A DNA stretch of 64,000 bases from Desulfovibrio litoralis DSM 11393 (GCF_900143255.1 NZ_FRDI01000007.1:61504-125503), one strand, 5' to 3'. Numbered from the stretch's first letter, positions 17,552 through 27,508 are shown. Numbers and translations are program-made. The notes: generated by a model not told the origin, from the sequence alone.

Positions 17552-18313
17552 TTATTTTTGCCGAAAAGCGTGTTGAAATTCGGTGGCATACAAGCGAGAA
17601 AGGGCGGCCTCTTTTTCTTTTAAATGAGCGGGAAGTATTAAAAAGATAGTTTGTTTAACCAAATCTTTTGTGTCTTCTTCCAAGTTTAAGAGCGTGGTAT
17701 AAATTATTTTTTGTTCTGGTTGACTCGCACAATAAACCGCAATAATTGGCGTTTCGTCGGGAAGTTTGGCTTTTTTTAGCTCTTCTTTCAATCTTTTTTG
17801 ATGCCCCGCCGAAAGATAAATTGCCATACTGGTTTTATGTTGTGCAAGCAGGTGTAACTGTTCAGATTCAGGGCTTGGAGTGCGTCCTTCCAAACGTGTA
17901 AAAATAAGGCTTTGAGTTAATTCGGGTAAGGTAAAAGAAATACCTGCTGCTGCGGCGGCGGCAAAAGCCGAACTTACACCCGGAACAATTTCCCATCGAA
18001 TATCTGCCCGATTAAGTTCACTAATTTGTTCTTGAATTGCACCATATAAACTTGGGTCGCCCGTTTGCACTCTGGCGACAAGTTTGCCCTCTTTGACTCC
18101 GTTTATCATAAGCTTGCAAAGTTCGTTTAAATCAAGCGAGGCGGAATTAATAACCGTTGCTTTCGGCGAAGCCCACATTAAAACTTCTTTAGGAACCAAC
18201 GAACCTGTATATATAATTAAATCAGCCTGTTGAATTAGGCGTTGCCCTTTTACGGTAATGAGTTCGGGGTCTCCGGGACCGGCTCCGATAAAATAAACTT
18301 TATTGTTTAACAT
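17552..18313 (-). CDS. cbiF: Precorrin-4/cobalt-precorrin-4 C11-methyltransferase
   Basis: SAM-dependent tetrapyrrole methylase adding the C11 methyl. The N-terminal VYFIGAGPGDPELITVKG, then ARVQTGDPSLYGAIQEQ and EIVPGVSSAFAAAAAAG, are characteristic of CobM/CbiF. Its 253-residue length is normal. It is transcribed with cobL, and the PP-loop gene is 112 bases upstream on the same strand. The name cobM would be equally valid; the anaerobic name is used because cbiD is present. Confidence 0.92.
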   Translation of the reverse strand: MLNNKVYFIGAGPGDPELITVKGQRLIQQADLIIYTGSLVPKEVLMWASPKATVINSASLDLNELCKLMINGVKEGKLVARVQTGDPSLYGAIQEQISELNRADIRWEIVPGVSSAFAAAAAAGISFTLPELTQSLIFTRLEGRTPSPESEQLHLLAQHKTSMAIYLSAGHQKRLKEELKKAKLPDETPIIAVYCASQPEQKIIYTTLLNLEEDTKDLVKQTIFLILPAHLKEKEAALSRLYATEFQHAFRQK

Positions 18314-18425
18314 CTCTCTATACTTAGCTTTGAAGATAATAAATTGTTTTGCAAAAAGTAAGCGTTAAAATATAATTCGCATACCTCATTAAGACCATAA
18401 AAAAACTCTAATTTTACCAGAAAAA

Positions 18426-19526
18426 TTAATTACCCAAAGGATAAACCAAAAATTCACGTCCGCCGGGCATGTGTTCGGAAATTTTCCTTGCCTCTTCTAC
18501 TTCTTTTTTAGTTAAAATACGAACTGTTATCGGGCTATTATGTTCTTTTGACCAAGCTGTGGCTTTTGGTGAAAAAGTTAGGGCAAAACTCGCTAATTTT
18601 TGCAGGTCGCTTAAGTTTTCTTCGCCAAGAAGTCGACATACACTTAACGGAGCGGCAAAACCCACTATTTTAAACAAAAGATCAGCATCAGTCAGATATT
18701 TTAAAATATCTTGATTATCATATTGATTACGCCCGACACAAAACCATTGATCGGTCTCAAACGTGAGCGAAACCGGAAATTTATAGTCCAAAAGTTGATT
18801 CTCTTCATGGCTTTTAGCTTTATCATACCAATATTGGCGACCGAGGTTCGCCAGATAAAAATCACTGCTTTGGGGTTTTCCTAAGCGAGATATTAAATAT
18901 CTGTAACGTTTAACATTTTCTTTTTCCGTCAACAAACAACCGCCGGCAGCATTAGGAATTGTTGTAATTTCGAGCTTTTTCGCCAAGGCTATTTGATCAC
19001 TGCGCCCCCTACCATAAAATTTATGTAAAAGGTCGCGGTTAACTAGCCCGCTTTCTTCGGCGGCTATTGGTTTATAAGCTTGAACACATAAAGGACGCAA
19101 GAGTATATTTTCAACCTCTGCGTCTCTACGAATTATATGCAAGGTATCACTGCGTTGAGACATCGGGCGTTGTCCGACCACCTCTCCTGAAATAATAAAC
19201 TCTGCGCCCAAGTTTTCCATAATTTCTTTTGCCTTGGAAAGCATCAATATTTTACAATCAACACAAGGGTTTAGCCCGCTACCAAAGCCGTGTTTGGGCT
19301 GATTTAAAAGCATTTCGACATATTCATCGCCGACATCAATGGTTTTAATTTTCAGCTTATAGAGGCGTTCCCACTCTTTAATTTTATGTGGTTTACCGAA
19401 AAATGGGCTATAAAAATGCAGACAAAGAACCGATAAGCCCTGTTCCATGATGGTTCTTGTTGCGACAATACTGTCTAAGCCTCCTGAAAACAGAGAGACA
19501 GCGTGATATTTTTGTGTTTTTGTCAT
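18426..19526 (-). CDS. PP-loop ATPase, MnmA/ThiI-like tRNA-modification protein
   Basis: A 366-residue protein of the N-type ATP pyrophosphatase superfamily: the PP-loop LFSGGLDSIVAT is at residues 12-23, a CVDCK motif is near residue 87, and a second Cys site (NAAGGCLLTE) is near residue 196. This resembles sulfur-transfer enzymes that thiolate tRNA. Desulfovibrio genomes carry such proteins annotated as tRNA 5-methylaminomethyl-2-thiouridylate methyltransferase, though that label is probably wrong in detail. The C-terminal 100 residues resemble an NFACT-R-type RNA-binding domain. Exact substrate unknown. Confidence 0.7.
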   Translation of the reverse strand: MTKTQKYHAVSLFSGGLDSIVATRTIMEQGLSVLCLHFYSPFFGKPHKIKEWERLYKLKIKTIDVGDEYVEMLLNQPKHGFGSGLNPCVDCKILMLSKAKEIMENLGAEFIISGEVVGQRPMSQRSDTLHIIRRDAEVENILLRPLCVQAYKPIAAEESGLVNRDLLHKFYGRGRSDQIALAKKLEITTIPNAAGGCLLTEKENVKRYRYLISRLGKPQSSDFYLANLGRQYWYDKAKSHEENQLLDYKFPVSLTFETDQWFCVGRNQYDNQDILKYLTDADLLFKIVGFAAPLSVCRLLGEENLSDLQKLASFALTFSPKATAWSKEHNSPITVRILTKKEVEEARKISEHMPGGREFLVYPLGN

Positions 19527-19578
19527 GATAAAAAAAGAAAATTAAGTTGCGATAATTTCAAGGATGTTTTTGGGGAGT

Positions 19579-20079
19579 TTAAGCAAACAATACTTGAAAA
19601 GAACGTTGTAAAATAAAAACTCCGCAAGCAAGTTTTAGAGAAAGCCCGAAGAATTTACCCAAAAAGTTTCCAAAGGCAGCCTCGCGAGCTTCGTGTATAG
19701 GGCGGTCTTTAAACATTTCCACAGCCAGACAGCCAAGATAAGCACCCGCCAAGCCTCCTAATAAAGCTCCAAAACCGAGTAAAAATCCGGCACCCAAAAC
19801 AGCACCGACTATAGAGCCGATAAAACCACCGAGAGACCCCGAACCAGAGCTTCCATATCGCTTTGAAGCAAAATATTGAGTAATAAATTCTAATACTTCA
19901 CCGATAGTGGCAGCAATTATTGTTGCAATAAAAAAGTTTGTACTCAACGTCCAAGATGTTAAGCTAAACCATAATAACATCAGGGCGATAACAACCCAGT
20001 TACCGGGCAAGCTTAAAATATTTAGCAAATAAGCGATAATCAAGATAACAAAAAAGATAGTCGCAAAAAAAACGCTCAT
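19579..20079 (-). CDS. DUF456-family membrane protein
   Basis: A 166-residue integral membrane protein with about four hydrophobic helices and Gly-rich turns (GSSGSGSLGGFIGSIVGAVLGAGFLLG; GALLGGLAGAYLGC) typical of DUF456 proteins. There is no biochemical function known for this family. It lies upstream of the PP-loop gene with a 52-base gap, and the pair may be co-transcribed. Confidence 0.8.
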   Translation of the reverse strand: MSVFFATIFFVILIIAYLLNILSLPGNWVVIALMLLWFSLTSWTLSTNFFIATIIAATIGEVLEFITQYFASKRYGSSGSGSLGGFIGSIVGAVLGAGFLLGFGALLGGLAGAYLGCLAVEMFKDRPIHEAREAAFGNFLGKFFGLSLKLACGVFILQRSFQVLFA

Positions 20080-20254
20080 AATAATCTTCCAAACGAAAAA
20101 TACAACATCACAACAAGCAAATTTTATTTTAAAAGTGCCTGCTATTACGTTGTAATTAACATATTATTTTTTATTGAGAAACTAAAAAAGGAGAAAAGCC
20201 TTTTACCATAAAAAATATTGATAATAAGCCACTTATAAAAACTCAAAGCCTTGT

Positions 20255-20473
20255 CTATTTTAAGCGATAAGTAATACGTCCGCGAGTTAAATCATAAGGC
20301 GATAGGTCAACTTTCACTCTATCTCCGGGTAAAATACGAATATAAAACTTACGCATTTTTCCTGAGATATGTGCTAAAACCACATGCCCGTTATCAAGCT
20401 CAACTCTGAACATTGCGTTTGGTAATGCTTCCTGTACAACGCCGTCAACTTCAATGGCATCTTCTTTCGCCAT
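20255..20473 (-). CDS. infA: Translation initiation factor IF-1
   Basis: The 72-residue single S1/OB-domain protein matches IF-1 throughout: [20 protein letters not shown] at the start, then [19 protein letters not shown] and the [11 protein letters not shown] end. It binds the 30S A site during initiation. AGGAGT sits before the ATG. It is a single gene here, separated by 110 bases from the NtrC-type regulator and 175 bases from the DUF456 gene. Confidence 0.98.
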   Translation of the reverse strand: MAKEDAIEVDGVVQEALPNAMFRVELDNGHVVLAHISGKMRKFYIRILPGDRVKVDLSPYDLTRGRITYRLK

Positions 20474-20583
20474 GTAAACTCCTGTTTTATCAATTAAGTA
20501 ATGTATTAAATAATCAATTTATATTTTTATTAATCTCTGAATTATAGGGATTATTATTATTTTGTCAAACTATAATAAGCCGT

Positions 20584-22041
20584 TTATTTTTGCAATTTAC
20601 GCATTAAAGCGTAACGAGAAATTCCAAGATAAGCGGCGGCTTTTGATTTATTTCCCTCAAATTTGTCCAAGGCGGCTTGAATAATTTCGTTAATATGAGC
20701 TTCGAGGTTAAACGAGGTTTCGGGAAGTTCAAGTTTATTATTTAATAATATTTGATCATTATTTGAATCTATTTGCTTTTTGTTTTGCTTTTCGCTTTGT
20801 GTGTTTTCTAAAAAATCAAGGTGTTCTGCTTCCAATAAAGAAGCGTCGTTTAACAAAACGGCTCTTTCTATAGCGTTTTCAAGCTCTCTAATGTTACCTT
20901 GCCAAGGATAAGAGGAAATAAGCTCTCTTGCGTTTTGACTTATACCTTTAAAATTTTTTCTTTTTCTTTTATTTTCACGTTCTAAAAAAAAGTTTGTTAA
21001 AACAAAAAGGTCTTCGGGGCGCTCTTTTAAAGAAGGTAAAACAATATGCCCGACCCGCAACCTATGATACAAGTCTCTTCTAAACGTACCTTTTTCCACA
21101 AGTTTTGCCATATCTCTGTTTCCGGCACAAATAACTCGGGCTTTAAACTCTCGTTTTTTTACGCCGCCCAAACGATAAAAACTACGTTCTTGCAAGACTC
21201 TCAAAAGTTTTGGCTGTAAACTCAAAGGCATTTCGGCAATTTCATCTAAAAACAAAGTTCCGTCTTCCGCTAGTTCAAGCTTTCCAACCATTCCGCCCAC
21301 ACGACTGCCGGTAAAAGCTCCCGTTTCATATCCGAAAAGCTCGCTTTCAAAAAGTTCATGGGGCATGGCGGAACAGTTTAACGCAATAAAAGGTTTGGTT
21401 GAGCCATTTTGTCCATAATGAATCAGTCTGGCAATAATTTCTTTTCCCGTGCCTGTTTCCCCTTCGATTAAGACGGGAACGCTAGGATTTTGATGAAAAA
21501 CTTGAGTCTGGTCATAAATATCTTTCATTGCTTGTGAAGCAACAATAATATCTCCGATACCTTCAACCGCTTGAAGCCTTGATTTGATTTTGGCATATTC
21601 TTGACGTAGACTGGCGGTAGCTTCGCTTACCCTTTGCTCCATATTCTGTTTCAAATCTTTATTTTCAAAGCGTAAGGTTTGATGTTCCGCAACTTTTTCG
21701 GTAACAACCATCAATTCTTGAAGATTTATCGGCTTGTGCAGGTAATTATATGCCCCTCTGCGTAAGGCTTCAATAGCCGTTTCAGTATCAGCATAACCGG
21801 TCATAAGAACAATGTCGCTGTCTTTACTCACCGGGTGTTCTTTTAAAGCGGTCAATAACTCCAAACCGTCCATCTCAGGCATTCTTATATCGGTAATGAT
21901 CAGAGGATAAAACTCAGAGGTGGCGTGAGCCAACGCCTCAACGGGTTTGTCCATAGCAACAATAGTGTGCCCGAGGTCGCTCAAGACAAGTTTTAAGCTC
22001 GTTAAACTAGCTTCGTTATCGTCAACAATTAATATTTTCAT
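20584..22041 (-). CDS. NtrC-family sigma-54-dependent response regulator
   Basis: Transcription activator of 485 residues in three parts: a receiver domain (residues 1-120, phospho-acceptor Asp51 in TDIRMPEMDG, Lys in LHKPIN), an AAA+ domain with Walker A GETGTGKE and the sigma-54 contact loop GAFTGS, and a Fis-type helix-turn-helix at the C-terminus (GNKSKAAAYLGISRYALMRK). It activates sigma-54 promoters such as the candidate at 5951, but the target genes are not shown by sequence. No sensor kinase gene is adjacent, so its partner is elsewhere. Confidence 0.93.
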   Translation of the reverse strand: MKILIVDDNEASLTSLKLVLSDLGHTIVAMDKPVEALAHATSEFYPLIITDIRMPEMDGLELLTALKEHPVSKDSDIVLMTGYADTETAIEALRRGAYNYLHKPINLQELMVVTEKVAEHQTLRFENKDLKQNMEQRVSEATASLRQEYAKIKSRLQAVEGIGDIIVASQAMKDIYDQTQVFHQNPSVPVLIEGETGTGKEIIARLIHYGQNGSTKPFIALNCSAMPHELFESELFGYETGAFTGSRVGGMVGKLELAEDGTLFLDEIAEMPLSLQPKLLRVLQERSFYRLGGVKKREFKARVICAGNRDMAKLVEKGTFRRDLYHRLRVGHIVLPSLKERPEDLFVLTNFFLERENKRKRKNFKGISQNARELISSYPWQGNIRELENAIERAVLLNDASLLEAEHLDFLENTQSEKQNKKQIDSNNDQILLNNKLELPETSFNLEAHINEIIQAALDKFEGNKSKAAAYLGISRYALMRKLQK

Positions 22042-22084
22042 CTTTTTTATGCGTTAAAAATTGGTTGTTAAACTTAAATTGACT

Positions 22085-22343
22085 TAGAGACTATTACACA
22101 ATAGTTTCTAAGTGGATTTTGCCATGAATCCACTCAAAAAACAAAATAAAGAGGCTAGTTCGGCTTTGCCTGGCAATAAACGTTTGAGGTTTTTCATGGA
22201 TATAACCCTTTAAAATATAAAATCAAATTATTTTTTTTCGTAAAATTGCTTGTTTTTTGTGTCTTAAGACCTTTTACATTTTGGATCAGCAGAGTATATG
22301 AAGACGAAAAAGAACGTAAAACAAAGCCTTGTAATGGTCTTAT
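22085..22343 (+). repeat. Dispersed hairpin repeat, copy C
   Basis: Begins GACTATTACACAATAGT and ends GCCTTGTAATGGTCTTA. The inner part has one GGCTTTGCC segment and a diverged central hairpin. It lies in the divergent gap between the NtrC-type regulator and the RND adaptor. Confidence 0.75.
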
Positions 22344-22455
22344 TTTAGTATAAAAAACTATATTATGCTACAATATATATTGATATATGGCAATATAAGG
22401 TTTAAGAATAATTTTGTTCAAATATCTTTCTGTTTGCGATAAACAGCCTTCAAAC

Positions 22456-22484
22456 TTGACACAAGACAATTAAAATTACACAAT
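22456..22484 (+). promoter_or_regulatory. Candidate sigma-70 promoter of the RND adaptor
   Basis: A perfect -35 TTGACA at 22456-22461 is followed, 17 bases later, by CACAAT as a weak -10. The start codon is about 30 bases downstream. Confidence 0.4.
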
Positions 22485-22514
22485 AACAAAAAATTACTCA
22501 CTGAAAGGTTTTTT

Positions 22515-23696
22515 ATGATATACTTTTTTAATAGATCAACACTGATTTTATTTGCGATTTTTTTATGTACAATCGTTTTTGTAAATGCAAATTCACAACT
22601 GGCTTTTGGACAAGAAGAAAGACCACCTGTTGAAGTTGGGGTTTACGTTGTTCGCCAAGAACCGCTTATTCTTACGACCGAACTTCCCGGGCGTACTTCC
22701 GCCTTTTTGATTGCCGAGGTTAGACCACAAGTTAGCGGAATAGTTCAGGCAAGACTTTATACCGAAGGTAGTGAAGTTAAGGCAGGACAAGTTTTATATC
22801 AAATAGACCCCGCAAGCTATCAAGCCGTTTATGATAGTGCAAAGGCAAATCTGGCGAGAGCGGTTGCTAACCTTAACGCCGCAAAGCCAAAAGCCAAACG
22901 CTATAAAGAACTTTTACAAAGCAAGGCAATCAGCAATCAAGATTATGATGATGTTATGTCGGCTTATAATCAAAGCGAAGCGGAAGTTGGGGTTGCTAAA
23001 GCCGCTTTGGAAAGTGCCAAAATCAATTTAAGCTATACGAAAATAACCGCACCAATCAGCGGACGCACAGGTAAGTCGGAAGTAACCGCCGGGGCTTTGG
23101 TTACGGCAAATCAAACTAATGCATTGGTAACAATTCAAAAAATTGACCCGATTTATGTTGATATTACACAGGCAAGCACAGCCATGTTACGCCTTAAAAG
23201 AGCCTTGGCTTCGGGAAAACTGGTTAGTGTTGCCGATAATGCCCAAAAAGCAAAAGTTCGCCTTTTATACGAAGACGGAACGCCTTATGAACATGAAGGA
23301 ACCTTGCAATTTTCCGATGTAACGGTTGACCCGGCTTCTTCGGCAATTACTTTAAGGGCGATCTTTCCAAACCCCAATCAAGACTTGCTCCCCGGTATGT
23401 ATGTCAGGGCGATTTTAGAAGAAGGAACGGACGAAAAAGCAATTTTAGCCCCTCAACAAGGTATAAACCGAGATAATAAAGGAAACTCAATCGCTCTGGT
23501 CGTTAATAAACAAGGCGTGGTTGAGGCTCGCATGCTTAAAATTTTAAAGAATATCGGAAATCGCTCTGTTGTTTCCGAGGGGTTAAATGATGGAGACCAA
23601 CTTATTGTCGAAGGTTTTCAAAAAGTAAGACCCGGAGCGAAAGCCATAGCGGTTCCGGCGTCTGATGCGGTATATAAAGCCATGCAAAAAAAATAA
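22515..23696 (+). CDS. RND efflux periplasmic adaptor (AcrA/MexA type)
   Basis: Membrane fusion protein that bridges an inner-membrane RND pump and a TolC channel. The 393-residue product has a signal sequence (residues 1-33; no lipobox Cys at the cleavage site), a lipoyl half-motif VRPQVSGIVQARLYTEGSEV, a long alpha-hairpin with NLNAAKPKAKRYKELLQ, and the second lipoyl part ITAPISGRTGKSEV. No pump gene follows: the next two genes are unrelated and a terminator intervenes. The tolC-like gene at 36.6 kb could be the outer-membrane partner. This is therefore an orphan adaptor within the window. Confidence 0.92.
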   Translation: MIYFFNRSTLILFAIFLCTIVFVNANSQLAFGQEERPPVEVGVYVVRQEPLILTTELPGRTSAFLIAEVRPQVSGIVQARLYTEGSEVKAGQVLYQIDPASYQAVYDSAKANLARAVANLNAAKPKAKRYKELLQSKAISNQDYDDVMSAYNQSEAEVGVAKAALESAKINLSYTKITAPISGRTGKSEVTAGALVTANQTNALVTIQKIDPIYVDITQASTAMLRLKRALASGKLVSVADNAQKAKVRLLYEDGTPYEHEGTLQFSDVTVDPASSAITLRAIFPNPNQDLLPGMYVRAILEEGTDEKAILAPQQGINRDNKGNSIALVVNKQGVVEARMLKILKNIGNRSVVSEGLNDGDQLIVEGFQKVRPGAKAIAVPASDAVYKAMQKK

Positions 23697-23778
23697 CTAT
23701 GACCGCTACGTTTTTTAAGAACAGCAACAAACTTTAATTTTATCTCAGTTTGATTTTGATATTAATATGTGAAAAAAT

Positions 23779-23825
23779 AATGACACTCGCCCAAAAACAA
23801 GTTACGGTGTGTGTCATTGTTTTTA
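23779..23825 (+). terminator. Terminator after the RND adaptor
   Basis: Arms AATGACAC and GTGTCATT enclose a 24-base loop and are followed by GTTTTTA. It separates the adaptor from the next two genes and supports reading the adaptor as a single-gene unit. Confidence 0.65.
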
Positions 23826-23850
23826 ACAGATAGGCTGGAATGAGGGTAAT

Positions 23851-24291
23851 ATGACAGAAACAGAAATAAGCCAACATATTCAAGAAGTTATTTTAAAAAC
23901 CGTTTATAAAGAAGAAAAACAGAGAACGGAAGCCCTATATGACTTTTTGGCTTTAAGTATGCCCAATATCAGCGAAGACCAACTTAAACAACTTAGCTCT
24001 CTTATTCCTCAACTCTCTCAAGCTTTATACCTGAAATGGTCAAAACAATGTGCCGAGAGAATGCTTGAAACCGTTTCCAAACAACAGCTTATTGAACTTT
24101 GTCAACCTACAAAAGACAATGAGGCTGCGATCATTCTCGTTTATTTAATGTTTATGGAATCAGCACGCATGGAAAAAGAAATAAAAAAAGATTTATCCGA
24201 ACAACAATTGCCCAATAATAACCCGGAGCTAACTGCCGCAATCAGTGCTTATATGCAAGCTCAGCTTTCTACTTTAAACCCAAAACAATAA
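23851..24291 (+). CDS. Uncharacterised helical protein
   Basis: A 146-residue, all-helical soluble protein with many Glu and Gln (QHIQEVILKTVYKEEKQRTEALYDFLALSM). No motif is recognised. It ends 9 bases before the 1033-residue PHP-like membrane protein and is almost certainly co-transcribed, so it may be its partner or regulator. An acidic SELK/QLSS pattern suggests a protein-interaction role, but nothing more can be said from sequence. Confidence 0.6.
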   Translation: MTETEISQHIQEVILKTVYKEEKQRTEALYDFLALSMPNISEDQLKQLSSLIPQLSQALYLKWSKQCAERMLETVSKQQLIELCQPTKDNEAAIILVYLMFMESARMEKEIKKDLSEQQLPNNNPELTAAISAYMQAQLSTLNPKQ

Positions 24292-24300
24292 AATATCGCC

Positions 24301-27300
24301 ATGTCAAAATCAGTATTTTTTTATGACGCTCAAGATTATGAACTATTACAAATGGTTCAACAAGTATTGGCACAAAAAAAACAAAAAAAGTTTTTTGATA
24401 ACGATATAAACAGAATAAAGAAAACGCCAAAACTGCTTGAAAGCGGTTTGCACCCTCACGGTATCAAAGAACTGGCGTTATCTCGTGAAATTCGTATAGC
24501 CAACTCGGTTATACAGCTACTTTATTCTTTGGAACAAGGGAAAATAAAAGATAGGTTAACGGCGTTAAAAGAACTTCATGATGAAGTATTATACAGCGAT
24601 TCTACAAATTTTCGCTATAATACCGGGCGAGTCTTAATTCAAATCATGAAAGATTTGGTGCGTTCGTTTGATGATATAAGCGACCAAGATCAAAATATTT
24701 ATAGCGAAAAACTATTGCGTTTGGCAAACAACTTTAGAAAGGCTGTTTCAGGACGCAGGCGAGAAATTAGAGCTTTGTTGTCTTATTATCACTTAGTGGA
24801 AATGCCTGAAACTTGGGATCAAATTACCTTTGATCATCATGTACACGACTCTAACAGTAAAGGACGAAAAACCCCGACCCACCTGATAATGGACGCATGG
24901 ATCAAAGGGATTAGAACGCTCACGGTTATATATTATAATTATATCGAAGTGGCGGCCGCTCAAGAATTGCTTAGAGCCGCTAAAATTATAAATATTAATG
25001 TGCGGATAGGAATAGAGTATCGTGCCGTATTTTATAAAAGATATATAAGTCTGATCTGGGAACTTGGACATATCTCGGAAGAGCGAGACTTAATCGAATT
25101 TTTAAATAATCCGCCGGTGCGGCATATCATGCAGGAAGGAAAAGCCGCCTCAAGATATTATACCGATCATACTTTGATGTTGCTTAACCGCTATAATGTT
25201 CAACATAAGGCAGAAATAGAAAAGTGTTACGGAATAAACTTAGAGCTTATTAGCCCTCAAGAGTTTCTTGAGTTTATTGGCGGCGGACAAGCCTCGTTAT
25301 TACATCTCAGCGAATTGATTAAACAAAAAATCTTGACGGCGTTCAGCAATAAATTGCCCGAGTTGCGTAATAAAATTTCCCACAACAGCCAAGAAGAAAA
25401 TCGCAGATTAAGAAAACTTTGTGATGAAATAAATAGATTAAGTACAAACGATATTATTCAAAATTGGCTGTGTACGCAAAAAAACAGCGATTTGCCTAAT
25501 CCGACTTTGCCGAAAACCGGTGATGACGTTCCCGAACTATTAAGTTTAAGTCCTAAAAAATTAGCCGGTTGGATCAACAACATCAACGGAAAAACAAACA
25601 TTATCTTAAACCTTTGTAGTTTAAATGATGCTGATGTTTTAGAGTTGCTTTATGATTGTGAGGGAATGATTACCCATCTTGAGCTTTTTAATCTTAAGGA
25701 ATATAAAGAGGCTGATTTACCAAGGCTTCAAGCCGTTAGCGATTTACAACAAGCAATTAATACGGGTAGTGCCGTTGCGATTAAGCGTTTAACTCGTTTT
25801 ATTCTTCAAACGCAAGGGGATTGTCTTGATGAAAAACAAAACTCACGCTGCCAACACTTTAACAGTATTTTAAGAAATATCCCAAAATTGCAAGACTATT
25901 ATAGAGATGCTCCGCTTATGACAACAATGGGAACAGACTCTATAGGAAGGGGTAGAGAGAACCACGGAATGGGCTTAGTCTTTCCGGAAACTTTACCCAA
26001 ACGCTCTCAAAAATATATTGTTAACAGCATAAAAAAGAATACACGTTCCTTACTACCAATTAAAGCCCAAGTCTATTTTATCTTTAAATATTTTCCTGCA
26101 AATATTTTACCTTTTGGTGTTTTTTTAACGAGCTTGTTGAGAAAGTTACCGGGTTTTTCTTTTTTTGCGTACCGTAAAATACACGAATGGAAATCAAAAC
26201 TCGAAACGGCACACTATGTTAAAGACAAGGGTAATATTGCCACTCTTGGCGGAAACCCCACTCTTGTTGAAAACGGTATTTATTTTAAAGAGCCTGAACT
26301 AAAAAAATTTGAAACTGATTTCCAATATACAAATACTTTTTTGGCAAATATAATCAAAGTATCAGTTGGGTTTTTGGCGGCTTTATTTAGTTTTTTATAT
26401 ACTCAAGACTGGTGGGTAATTGCTTGGCTTGGTGCCCCCATGTTTTTTGCGATTACTGTTTTCAGAAATATTTTGCAATCTGTTCTTGGCGGCGGAGGAA
26501 TTAAACGCTCTCCTTTATTGCGTTGGAATGATTATGTCAGTTGGAACAGAATTTGTGATTCTCTTTTTTATAGCGGTCTTTCCGTTCCTTTATTAGAGCT
26601 TGTAATCCGCAGTTATATTCTTCAAGATAACTTTAACCTAACGGTCAGCAATAACCCGATTTTGGTTTTTAGTATTATTTCGGCGGCTAATGGTGCTTAT
26701 ATTACAGCCCATAATATTTATCGAGGGCTTCCGAAAGAAGCAATATACGGCAATATTTTTCGTAGTGTTTTGGCTGTTCCGGTCGCAATGTTGTATAACT
26801 TTATCATCTATAACTTTTTGGTTTTAATACAGTTTAATGAGGCTGTTTTGGTGGTTAACTATGGGTCGGCGGTTATTTCAAAAGCCGCTTCCGATACTAT
26901 CGCCGGCGGAGTAGAAGGTTTTGCCGATGCTGTCAACAACTTGCGTTTAAGACGTTGGGATTATAATGCCAAACTAAAAGAGTTGTTTAAGTGTATGGCA
27001 AAGTTAGAGCTACTTTTCCCGGATAAAGAAGTTTTTGCTTTGTTGTTAAAACCTAAAGAGTTAATGCACTCTCTTGGCACGGAAGCTTCGGGGCTTGAAA
27101 AAATAATTATCGTTAATGCCCTAGATTTAATGTATTTTTGGATGTACCAACCTAGAGCCAGAACAATGTTGGCTAAACTGGTGGAAGAAATGACTGATGA
27201 AGAACGTACGACTTTTGCCGGAAGTCAGCTTGTTTTAATCAGAGAAAAAGAGATTTCAAGGCTTTTTGTTGACGGTTTGGTAGGAAAAAACTTTTCCAAA

Positions 27301-27402
27301 GCGTTATCATTTTATCTAGGCTTTTATAAAGAATATTTAGAAGATATGGAAAAACTAACCGGTATTAATTTACACTTAAAAACAAAACTGAATATTATAT
27401 AA
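24301..27402 (+). CDS. Large PHP-like and membrane-domain protein, function unknown
   Basis: A 1033-residue protein with three visible parts. Residues 1-170 are helical. Residues 175-245 resemble the start of a PHP (polymerase and histidinol phosphatase) metal-dependent domain: FDHHVHDSNSKGRKTPTHLI at 177-196, AWIKGIRTLTVI, and GIEYRA at 237-242. The second metal motif, normally TDHN, reads IYYN here, so the metal site looks altered. From about residue 660 to 850 there are several hydrophobic helices with Gly-rich turns (VLGGGGIK), and then a soluble C-terminus. A signal-sensing or phosphoesterase role is speculation. The partner gene lies 9 bases upstream. Confidence 0.7.
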   Translation: MSKSVFFYDAQDYELLQMVQQVLAQKKQKKFFDNDINRIKKTPKLLESGLHPHGIKELALSREIRIANSVIQLLYSLEQGKIKDRLTALKELHDEVLYSDSTNFRYNTGRVLIQIMKDLVRSFDDISDQDQNIYSEKLLRLANNFRKAVSGRRREIRALLSYYHLVEMPETWDQITFDHHVHDSNSKGRKTPTHLIMDAWIKGIRTLTVIYYNYIEVAAAQELLRAAKIININVRIGIEYRAVFYKRYISLIWELGHISEERDLIEFLNNPPVRHIMQEGKAASRYYTDHTLMLLNRYNVQHKAEIEKCYGINLELISPQEFLEFIGGGQASLLHLSELIKQKILTAFSNKLPELRNKISHNSQEENRRLRKLCDEINRLSTNDIIQNWLCTQKNSDLPNPTLPKTGDDVPELLSLSPKKLAGWINNINGKTNIILNLCSLNDADVLELLYDCEGMITHLELFNLKEYKEADLPRLQAVSDLQQAINTGSAVAIKRLTRFILQTQGDCLDEKQNSRCQHFNSILRNIPKLQDYYRDAPLMTTMGTDSIGRGRENHGMGLVFPETLPKRSQKYIVNSIKKNTRSLLPIKAQVYFIFKYFPANILPFGVFLTSLLRKLPGFSFFAYRKIHEWKSKLETAHYVKDKGNIATLGGNPTLVENGIYFKEPELKKFETDFQYTNTFLANIIKVSVGFLAALFSFLYTQDWWVIAWLGAPMFFAITVFRNILQSVLGGGGIKRSPLLRWNDYVSWNRICDSLFYSGLSVPLLELVIRSYILQDNFNLTVSNNPILVFSIISAANGAYITAHNIYRGLPKEAIYGNIFRSVLAVPVAMLYNFIIYNFLVLIQFNEAVLVVNYGSAVISKAASDTIAGGVEGFADAVNNLRLRRWDYNAKLKELFKCMAKLELLFPDKEVFALLLKPKELMHSLGTEASGLEKIIIVNALDLMYFWMYQPRARTMLAKLVEEMTDEERTTFAGSQLVLIREKEISRLFVDGLVGKNFSKALSFYLGFYKEYLEDMEKLTGINLHLKTKLNII

Positions 27403-27508
27403 AAATTGTCCAGACCAAAAATTTTTAGTGTATTTTTTAGAGAAAAACAGATAAAAAATTTACTTTTTCTTTAAAATCAATGGTTTTGTGCCTTATAAAT
27501 AAAAATTT

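Noticed and set aside
15546..18425. A cobalamin riboswitch before cobL or cbiF
   Set aside because: The gaps contain repeat copy B or short AT-rich spacers; I saw no B12-box or matching stem set.
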